A stretch of 64,000 nt of DNA, from contig CM072512.1 of the NCBI GenBank assembly GCA_036898135.1, positions 36,821,272 through 36,885,271 of the forward strand. The letters run 5' to 3'. Source of the DNA: Oncomelania hupensis (lineage: Eukaryota; Mollusca; Gastropoda; Littorinimorpha; Pomatiopsidae). The notes below the pieces were generated by a model. The model did no database searches and was not told the DNA's origin. It was given only the letters and a program-made list of their open reading frames with translations. Shown in pieces: positions 56,600-64,000 of the stretch (its first letter is position 1; each line of letters opens with the position of its first letter). Both the position numbers and the translations under genes were made by a program.

Positions 56600-56782
56600 T
56601 GTAGATTATAGTCACACGACACCGAAGCGTATAGGCGACTACTGGTCACATTATTCTGACACCAGCGAACCAGTTGATGGTAAGGGGAAAATAATATGGT
56701 CACACATTGGCCAATCCGGGATTCGAACCAGGTACCTTTCGGTTACTAGTAAGACGCTCTACCAACTGAGCTACCAGGCCCC
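56600..56782 (-). mobile_element. tRNA-derived SINE family 1, full-length copy
   Basis: On minus: head GGGGCCTGGTAGCTCAGTTGG with box A (56762-56773) and box B GGTTCGAATCC (56719-56729), body AATGTGTGACCATATTATTT, TCCCCTTACCATCAACTGG, GTTCGCTGGTGTCAG, then the tail hairpin AGTCGCC...GTGTGACT (56610-56640) and ATAATCTAC. About 183 bp. The anticodon arm is unpaired as in the copy at 34148. No clear target duplication was found. Confidence 0.8.
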
Positions 56783-56854
56783 TCTTTAGATAGATAAAAT
56801 TAATCCTCTACTTATATCATCTGTATGAAAGACCCCCGAGTCTGTTGCTTTGAG

Positions 56855-57145
56855 TATTTATTTAGTGATTTAACCGTTCACATACAGTTCTTGTCCGGCT
56901 CAAAAGCTGCACACGGCGCTGGCCGAACTCACGCCGCCCACTTGCAGTCTTTGAGCGCACTGTCTGACGCCCAGACCAACTGAGCACAATCCTGGGCGTC
57001 CGAGTATGAAGTAGAAGGAACCTTAGCGTTTGCTGGGTGTAATAGTGTAGCCGGGACATGGCATGAGCGTCAGGATCTTTAAGTCCGTGCGATGGAATGC
57101 GTGCGTGCACAGACCAGATCTCGGTTTATACTCTCATCCGAGACA
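56855..57145 (-). repeat. Dispersed repeat F, body copy
   Basis: GCGCTGGCCGAACTCACGCCGCCCAC, AACTGAGCACAATCCTGGGCG, GAGCGTCAGGATCTTTAAGTCCG and CTCGGTTTATACTCTCATCCGAG parallel 61840-62105. The GCGCTATATAA terminus is degraded near 56875. Confidence 0.65.
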
Positions 57146-57559
57146 GTATTAAAAGGTGTGTTTGGGTAGGTAAGAGAATATAATTATATGTAGAGTGATA
57201 GAATTAATCCCGGTGGCACTTTATTACTGCCAAATGTAATACAAACCACTCAACTACAAGAACATAACTCTGCTTCTCTGTAGGCCTGCGCTTTGTATGT
57301 GCCTACACCCCAGTGACGGCTTGTATTGCGTGTAGGGCGGAAGGTTCATAGGTGGGGGAGAGGCGGGGGTTGGGAGCTGGGGACATCCAAATGCCCTGAG
57401 GGGGATCGTATGGCAGTGCCAGTAGGGTAATCCTGATAGTATCGCCGTTTTCGGATCAAAAAACCTTAACATTAGGGATTCCTTTTCTGAGCTTTACGTG
57501 GCTTATCGTCACCTGTGAGCGGTGCAGGGAATACAGATTATGTTCGGTTTAGGTGGGAT

Positions 57560-57684
57560 GGGGAGAGAGAGTGTGTAAAAGAGCGAAAGAGGGATAAGAG
57601 GAGGGAGAGAGGGTGGAGGTGGAGAGAGACAGAGCCAGAGAGAAAGAGCCAGAGAGACAGACAGACAGAGAGAGAGAGAGATAG

Positions 57685-57723
<39 letters not shown>

Positions 57724-57760
57724 CCCACACCCACGCACACACACACAGGGAGACCAACAG
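57560..57760. repeat. (GA)n/(CA)n compound microsatellite
   Basis: GAGAGA-rich tract to about 57682, then CACACA to 57720, then CCCACGCACACACA. Confidence 0.9.
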
Positions 57761-57769
57761 ACAGACAGT

Positions 57770-57835
57770 TGTGGTCTTGATTTTGTAGTCCTGATTCGGC
57801 TCTTTGCAGTCCGCTGGCCCTGTAAGCAATGAATA
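57770..57835 (-). repeat. Dispersed repeat D, copy 2
   Basis: On minus: CTTACAGGGCCAGCGGACTGCAAAGAGCCGAATCAGGACTAC, then AAAATCAAGACCACAACTG. See 33965-34015. Confidence 0.6.
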
Positions 57836-58279
57836 ACTAGCTAACAAAAAATTGTCAGGAACACCTCTCATCCAAATATCGCGCAATATGTGTCCATTTA
57901 CATGTATCTCAAGTCATGTCCCTTCGCAATATTGGTCAATGTATCTTAATTCACGTCCCTTTACAATATCTTGTTCACTCCCACAGCTACAGTAATGGTA
58001 GAACTTTTGACAGAATTATCTCCCGTTCACATGTCGCGCATCGACTGAATCACTGTAGCATTATATGAGTAGCTTGTTTGCATTTTTTCCCAGCACAACA
58101 TAATCTTCTAATGAAGGAATGAAACACGTAAACAAACAAACCATTTCGTGTTCAGTTGTGTAGTCTATGAATTAACAAAAAAAAAACATCCGTGTTTAGA
58201 CTTTAAATTAGTACGAGAGTATAGTACAATCATGTGACCGGTGTGACGTGCTGAAATGACTCCCTTACCACTTTTGCTC

Positions 58280-59103
58280 TCGGGAGTAGTTTCAGTCCAT
58301 GCTCAGATTAACTCCCCGAGAGTTAGTCTAATTATGGTCCAGAATGCACCCTCTCCTCCCCCACCCCCTCCTTATATTCCAAATCAGTCCCCACCAGCAA
58401 AACCGGTTCGCTTCTACTCAAAACAACAAGTCATTCGGGAGTTAAAACAGAACAGTTCCAGAACAACCCACTCTCATCACAACATGAGAGTTAAATTGAG
58501 ACTAGTCCAAAACAGCCCAAATGGGATTTAACTGGGACAGGGACAGAACAGCTCCCACCCCAACACACCTGTAAAGCACTACAGGAGAGTAAAACTAGAA
58601 CAAGTCCAAAATAAACAACAAACACCTATAAAACATAGAGTTAAGCTGGGATATGTCCACAGCCCCTATAATACATGAAAGGGGAGTTAAAGTGGGACAG
58701 GTCGAGGTCAGCCCCAAGCAAACAAAATACACAAAATCTAAACAGGGGAGTTAAACTGGGACAATTCCAGAACAACTCCTGACTTTCTTAGAAAACGTAA
58801 CACGGGAGATTATCTGGGACAGGGTCAGGACAGTCCTTCCTACACCCCCCCCCCCATAACACACTATAGGGGAGTTAAAGAGAGAACATTACAGGGGAGT
58901 TAAACTGGGACAGGGTCACAATAGCCCCCCCCCCCTCCCCATGCCACCACACACCGTTAAAATATTACAGGGGCGTGAAACTGAGACCGATTCAGAATAG
59001 CCCCATACACACCACTATAAAACACGGGACTTAAAATGGAGCAGGTACTGAACTTCCCCACCGCCCTGACCTACCTCTATGAAAACTAATGGGAGTTAAA
59101 TTG
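58280..59103 (+). repeat. Degenerate minisatellite, forward arm part 1
   Basis: Repeated units centred on GGAGTTAAACTGGGACAGG, followed by GTCCAGAACAGCCCC-type and CACCTATAAAACACTA-type blocks, with a spacing of roughly 60-100 bp. Examples lie near 58440, 58520, 58585, 58680, 58745, 58870, 58895 and 58970. Units differ by many substitutions and indels. Not coding. Confidence 0.8.
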
Positions 59104-59794
59104 TGTAACAAGAGGCTAGATTTACACAGCACTTTAAGTTCTTGCCTTACTTAGTCAACTGTAACCATAGTAGAGTAATGTTAGTCGGTAGCAGACGACA
59201 GAAGTCTGCTGTAGGCTACAGATCTCTAGGCTGACGCTAGCTCAGTAGGTAATGACCTCATCCAGCTTACGTATAGGCAGTAGTACGGCCTACCCCCGGT
59301 AGGTGGCGACTCTTGTAGTTTTAGATTCCCGCTCTTCCTGCTGACCACAGAGATAGAGGGGCATTCGCTGTTCAACTTGCGTAGAGTACAGAGCTTGGCT
59401 CTAAGAGATCTCTCCACTGACGACTAACAACAGGAACTGGTGAAAATCTATTCAACCTAGTTAGCCACAGCCTGACATTTGAACTTTTAAGTTAGTATCG
59501 TAATTAGCAGCGCAGATCTTGTATAGGGTAGAGGAAATAAATGTGTGATATTTACTGTTAACAAGTGGCTGGACTACCTATGTTTCATAGCCGTGTGAGA
59601 GCTAGTGTGACAGTGATCTTTTATCATTTTTCTTTCTATCTCTGTAAACCCAGCCTAAACACAGACCAAGCTAAACTTATAAATGTATTAAGTTGAGTCA
59701 CAGGGAGATTTACTAGCGATCCCCATCGACGGAAGACGAGTGGGTAATAGCATTCCATTGTGCAGAGCCCAGCAACAATAGACCCACCGTCACA
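59104..59794 (+). mobile_element. Solo-LTR-like element, internally deleted copy
   Basis: TGTAACAAGAG...CCACCGTCACA, 691 bp, interrupting a minisatellite unit between GGAGTTAAATTG and GGACAGGTC. It aligns end to end with 9267-10723 except that about 780 bp are missing after CACAGCCTGACATT: the long copy has this at 9608-9621 and rejoins at ACATTTGAACTTTTAAG near 10410. ACATT at both break points indicates loss between short direct repeats. The interrupted array independently supports the outer boundaries. Confidence 0.6.
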
Positions 59795-59799
59795 TACTT

Positions 59800-60285
59800 A
59801 GGACAGGTCAAGAATATCCCACCACACACTCACACACCTCTATAAAATATTATAGGGGAGCTAAATTGGGACAGGTTTGAAAAGCCTCTCACACACACCT
59901 ATGAAACACTAAAAGAGAGTTAAACTGGGACAGGTCAAGAACCCCCCACCCCTACCCCCACCCCACAAATCCATTAAATATTTCGGGGGAGTTAAACTGG
60001 AACAGGATTAGAATAACCTTCCCCACACTCTTATAAAGCGTTAATAGGAAGTTAAACTGGGATGAAAGAGAGTTAAACTCACAGAGTGGAGTAAACCGAG
60101 GATAGGGTTAGGATAGCCTGCCCCATACACCTATAAAACATTATAAGGGAGTTAAACTGGGAGGAAAAGAGTTAAACTGGGACAGAGCAGAACAGCCAAC
60201 CCCTCCCCTCCTCATAACACTATGGGGGAGTCGAGTTAAAAAGGGCCAGATCCAGAGCAACCTCCAAACACAGTTTCAGTTTAGC
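59800..60285 (+). repeat. Degenerate minisatellite, forward arm part 2
   Basis: Continuation of the array: GGACAGGTCAAGAATATCCC, CTATAAAATATTATAGGGGA, GAGTTAAACTGGGACAGGTC, and so on to about 60270. Confidence 0.8.
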
Positions 60286-61304
60286 TTCCCTTCTGTGTTC
60301 TTCTGTGTTTACAAAAGTCCTTTTTTTTGGGGGGGAAGGGGGCGGGGAAGGGAGGGAAATGGGTGTTCTGAACTTGTTCCAGTTTAACTCCCCTTCTGTG
60401 TTTTACGAGTGTGTTGGGGGAGGGGAGGGCTATTCTGGACCTTTTCCAGTTAAACTCCACTTTGATTTATTTTTTATGAGAGTGTTGGGAGTGGGGGTGG
60501 GATGGGGCGGTGCTGTTCTGGACCTTTCCCTGTATAACTCCCCTGGTGAAGGGTGTAGTGGTTAATAGTTAAGTTGGGGTTTAACTCCCTGTAGGTTGAT
60601 AGTTTTGTTTAAAGGGGTTGTTTGGACCTGTAACAGGCTAACTCACCTTTTGTGTCTTGTGTGTTGTGAGGGAGGGGCTGTTATGGACCTGTCTCAGCTT
60701 AACTCCTCTTTTGTGTATTTAGTGTGGGGCTTTAAGTTTGCTTGGGGGTGACCTTGACCTGTCCCAGTTTTACTCTCCCGTAGTGGGGTTAAAAGTTATG
60801 TTTAAAAGGGGAGGGGGTGCTGTTCTGGGTTTGTTCTAGTTTAACTCCCCTTTTGTGTATTTAGTGTGGGGCTCTTAGTGTGCTTGGGGGGCAGACCTGG
60901 CCCTTTCCTAGTTTGACTCTCCTGTAGTGGGGTTAATAGTTATGTTTAAAACGGGGAGGGAGGGTGGTGGTGCGCTGAGGGCTGTTCTAGATTGTTCCAG
61001 TTTATTTTGTGTTTGATAGTTTTGTTTAAAGGGGCTGTTCTGGACTTGTAACATGCTAATTCACTTTTTATTTTTTTTGTGTGGTGAAGGGGAGGGAGGG
61101 GGGGGAGGGGTCGCTGTTCTGGACCTGTCTCAGTTTAACTCCCCTTTTGTGTATTTAGTGTGGGGCTTCAAGTGTGCTTGGGGGCTGACCTGGATCTATC
61201 CCAGTTTAACTCTCCAGTTTAACTCTCCTGTTGTAAGGTTAATAGTTATGTTTAAAAGAGTGAAGGGGAGGGGGCTGTTCTGGGCTTGTTCTAGTTTAAC
61301 TTCC
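60286..61304 (-). repeat. Degenerate minisatellite, inverted arm
   Basis: From about 60290 the same unit appears in opposite orientation: CCAGTTTAACTCCCC, TTTTGTGTnTTTAGTGTGGGG, GCTGTTCTGGACCTGT. Units lie near 60370, 60440, 60535, 60650, 60690, 60765, 60840, 60910, 61000, 61130, 61210 and 61290. The array ends at 61304, where a SINE fragment begins. Confidence 0.8.
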
Positions 61305-61420
61305 CATATTATTTTCCCCTTTACCAACAACTGGCCCGCTGGTGTCAGTATAAATCGGTCCAGTAGTCACCTATATGCGAAAGTGTCGTGTGACTATAAT
61401 CTACAAAACAACAACAAATT
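61305..61420 (+). mobile_element. tRNA-derived SINE family 1, 5'-truncated copy
   Basis: It starts within the body at CATATTATTTTCCCCTTTACC, continues CAACTGG, CTGGTGTCAGTATAA, then the hairpin AGTCAC (61365-61370) / GTGACT (61390-61395), ATAATCTAC and a CAAAACAACAACAAA tail. The head is missing. The stem is perfectly paired although its bases differ from the LINE version. Confidence 0.75.
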
Positions 61421-61717
61421 TAAAAATCAATAGCATTGCCGAAATCAGGATCTAGAGTCGAACGCCCATGTCGCTCAGGACGATTATACGTTATGGCTTG
61501 TGTTGATCCACCCTTGCCGCTAACAAGCACCACCCCACCGAGCTTTAATTTCTGTGCATGTGGGAATGTGAGTTGGGCATTACACGTTGTAGAGTCAAGA
61601 GAGAAATGTGATAAGGCGAGTAGAGGTGACAGGGTAGATAGAGACAAAGTGCAAAGATTACAAGAGTATAAAGATGAGAAGCTTCTGTGAAAAGACGAAT
61701 AACGAGGTGTGAAAGCA

Positions 61718-61800
61718 ATTCAATTCAATTCAATTCAATTTAATTCAGAATTCTGTAGTTTTTTTAAAAGTCTTTTCACATATTTATTTAGTATTTATTT
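61718..61800 (-). mobile_element. LINE 3' end with (CAATT)n tail
   Basis: TTCAATTCAATTCAATTCAA (61718-61742), then on minus upstream of it TATGTGAAAAGACTTTTAAA, like the 3' terminus at 23606-23660 (AAGTGAAAAGACGTTAAAAT). Nothing further of the LINE is recognisable. Confidence 0.55.
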
Positions 61801-62150
61801 AATCGTTCTTATATAGCGCTTTTCCAGCTCAAGAGCTGCTCAAGGCGCTGGCCGATACAGGATCTAACTCAAGCCGCCAGAGACGCCCACCCGCAGCCTT
61901 TGGGCGCATGGTCTGACGCCCGGACAACTGAGCACAATCCTGGGCAGCCAGGGATGGGGGAGAAGGACCTAGGTGCATGCTGGGTGTGTTTTTGTCACCG
62001 GCACTCACCCGTCTAGGACATGAGCGTCAGGATCTTTAAAGTCCGTTATGATGAAATGTATGCGACACAGACTAGACCTCGGTTTATACTCTCATCCGAA
62101 GGAGTAGGAAAACAGGAGTAAAGTGTCTTTCCCAGGGACACAACACATAT
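61800..62150 (-). repeat. Dispersed repeat F, longest copy
   Basis: On minus, from CTTTACTCCTGTTTTCC through GGATGAGAGTATAAACCGAGG, GGACTTTAAAGATCCTGACGCTC, CCAGGATTGTGCTCAGTTG, GTATCGGCCAGCGCCTTGAG, CAGCTCTTGAGCTGG, ending GCGCTATATAAGAACGATT. About 350 bp, no ORF. Copies at 41.9, 50.1, 53.3 and 56.9 kb. Probably the 3' part of a non-LTR element, or a SINE. Confidence 0.65.
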
Positions 62151-62159
62151 ATTTGTGAA

Positions 62160-62820
62160 AGCATGAGGAGCGGAGTTGATACTTATGTTGAAAAAAGTTG
62201 TTACTTGGCACTGTGATAGCGAATTTAACGGTCTTCAGGTCGTGCCAGTTATTTCTGTCTTTGTTCGGATTGAGAGTAAGATTGGTTTTTAAAGAATTAT
62301 TTTACATAATAAACCAGAACATAGTAACATCAGCCTAAACAAAAGAGTCTGTCTTGCCCCGTTCTGTTTGAAAACTCATGCCACTCACTAACTCTCACGG
62401 TGGAGTTTACCATCTCTACATTATAAACAATCTCTGCAAATACGGTGCCTGGCAGTAGTAATATTATTGGGATTTGCCTTGCCAGTCCAGTCCATCAGGT
62501 GGACTTCTGTTTCACTGCACAGATCAATGGAAACTGTTGACACTGCCTTTCGGAAAACTGTTTGTGCATTTATTTATCATTATTATTGTTGCTGTGGTTC
62601 GAAAGTTATTTTGTGAGGTTATCTTAGATGTTTCAGCCAGTATTTTAGGCCGATGCCAGGATCTGACTGAAAACTTATCTCTCAATATCCTGCTGAATCA
62701 ATCCTTTAAAAAAAAAAAAGGCGAATCAAGTGTGTTAGGATAGAGCTATGGCCGTCTGGTGATGAAGGTGTTATTTTTCAGACGATAATCTCTATCACGT
62801 TTAGTTATGTAACAATTAGG
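62160..62820. other. Unclassified sequence
   Basis: No gene or repeat edge recognised. An 89-codon plus frame at 62474-62743 has no family resemblance and ends in a poly-A artefact. Confidence 0.35.
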
Positions 62821-62826
62821 GAGCAA

Positions 62827-62828
62827 GT

Positions 62829-62876
<48 letters not shown>
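62827..62876. repeat. (GT)n microsatellite
   Basis: About 48 bp, nearly pure. Confidence 0.97.
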
Positions 62877-62879
<3 letters not shown>

Positions 62880-63775
62880 GGTATGAGGAGTGAGGGGGTG
62901 TCTTCTTAAGGTAACGAATATATCGGGTCTCTCTTTTGTACAGTCTAAATGAAGACTAAAAAACTATAGTTTTCTACAGAGTATACAGTTAGAATTGATG
63001 CAGGGTACCAAAGAATTAATTGTTGAATATTTTATGAATCTTACGGAAGAGACTGTATTATAGTTGTAACCACAGTCTTTTGTTTTTTCGTTTAGATAAA
63101 TTAAAGTCCCACGTCACAAAAGGCGAATAGGGGACTGATGTGTGTGTGTATCAGTTTATAGTCCCCTCTCTTCCCGATAAGGATTTTCAGAGAGGAGACT
63201 TCTTGATGTAAAGCTTAACTCAGCTTATATGTATACGACTCCAACCACAATGAAAACTGCGTTGTGCTATGAAGCGAATTGATTATTTTATAGGAAAGAA
63301 CATGGTCCCAAAACTAAATGCTCTGTACTCGGTCTTTGCGCCCGCAGTCCCTAGCTAATGTGTGTCTTGTTATCGACACAGCGAAAAGTGTCACAGTAAG
63401 CCTAGCTTTTGTGTGCTACATAGCAAATTGATTAACTAGGAAAACCACGAGCAGAGTATTTGTTTCTGCTGCCAACAAAAGGGTTTGAACAGATTGACTT
63501 CTGTATCCTGTATTTGCATTGCTGAAGTTAATACTATAAGAAATTTGTTTGCATGCTGAAGGCCTGAAGTCAATATAAGAAATGTGTTTGCATGCTGAAG
63601 TTAATATAAGCTATGTTTGCGCTAAGGAAATACGCTTACTAAATTAATATTTATATCCATGTGCTACATTATACTCATTAAATCGATAACATACTCAGTC
63701 AATATTATATAGATTTAGGGACACTTAGGTTTACATGCGTGATACTTAAGAAGACCTTTCTTTTTATCTGCTTTC

Positions 63776-63841
63776 TTGTCGTCGTCGTCGTCGTCGTTGT
63801 TGTTGTTGTTGTTGTTGTTGTCGTTGTCTTCTTCTTCTTCT
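63776..63841. repeat. (GTC)n(GTT)n(TTC)n microsatellite
   Basis: GTC run, GTT run, then CTTCTTCTTC. The poly-Val and poly-Thr frames are artefacts. Confidence 0.95.
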
Positions 63842-64000
63842 GTGATACAGGCAGCAAACTTCCACAAACTGGAAAGAATGCTGCATTTACAACTAAAAAC
63901 ATGTTGAACATGGATGGAGTAGTAGATAGAGGTGGGGATGTGATTGTGATGTTCTGCTAAGTTCCTGTATACGTGCTGGTTAATACTTAATCCATTACAC

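Noticed and set aside
61436..61690. 84-codon plus frame with a C-terminal RVDRDKVQRLQEYKDEKLL segment
   Set aside because: Residue composition is protein-like, but there is no family match I can name, no splice signals were confirmed, and it is wedged between a SINE tail and a LINE tail. Left undetermined.

Overview
The window looks like repeat-dominated, intron-poor intergenic DNA from an invertebrate animal, most likely a marine gastropod or other mollusc. This is inferred from the style of the repeats: tRNA- and 5S-derived SINEs, RNase H-bearing LINEs, pentanucleotide-tailed LINE ends, foldback elements built from GATAATTACAATTATC-type units, and very abundant long microsatellites. No species can be named from sequence alone. 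There are no bacterial operons, ribosome-binding sites, CRISPR arrays or phage genes. A run of exactly 500 N (45979-46478) marks a scaffold gap.

No host protein-coding gene can be called with confidence. Nearly all long reading frames are microsatellite translations or chance frames. The only recognisable protein sequence is transposon-derived: a GC-rich LINE fragment with a YADD reverse transcriptase core and an intact RNase H catalytic set (34.4-36.1 kb, +), an AT-rich LINE RNase H fragment (23.6-24.6 kb, -), and several copies of one LINE carboxyl terminus next to (TATCC)n tails (1.4, 4.1-4.6, 48.7, 53.9-54.3 and 55.8 kb). One short GC-rich hydrophobic frame behind a splice acceptor (22718-22865) is the only weak host-exon candidate.

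Layout. 0-9 kb: a tail-only retroposon, a piggyBac-like MITE, LINE ends and microsatellites. 9.3-10.7 kb: a 1.46-kb solo-LTR-like element whose internally deleted relative lies at 59.1-59.8 kb. 11-19 kb: microsatellites, a foldback element with (AAT)n at its apex, nested inverted repeats around 15.8-16.65 kb, and SINEs. 19.9-33 kb: tail retroposons, copies of a large dispersed family, one of them split by a LINE, a hAT-like MITE with a 5-bp target duplication, and a 5S-related SINE. 34-37.5 kb: a three-part SINE/LINE chimera. 37.5-45.4 kb: a 300-bp duplicated repeat and more LINE and SINE ends. 51.6-52.3 kb: a palindromic composite MITE. 53-57 kb: LINE, SINE and microsatellites. 58.3-61.3 kb: a degenerate minisatellite in two opposite orientations, interrupted by the LTR-like element. 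61.3-64 kb: SINE, LINE and unclassified ends.

The most notable pattern is a short 3' hairpin (GTCCCC-loop-GGGGAC followed by GTTAATTTA). It terminates a LINE and a tRNA-derived SINE family with paired base changes in the stem. It also occurs alone as 57-82-bp inserts flanked by 7-12-bp target-site duplications. This points to a LINE/SINE pair sharing one RNA recognition hairpin, and to frequent reverse-transcription stops at the foot of that hairpin, producing near-minimal retroposons.
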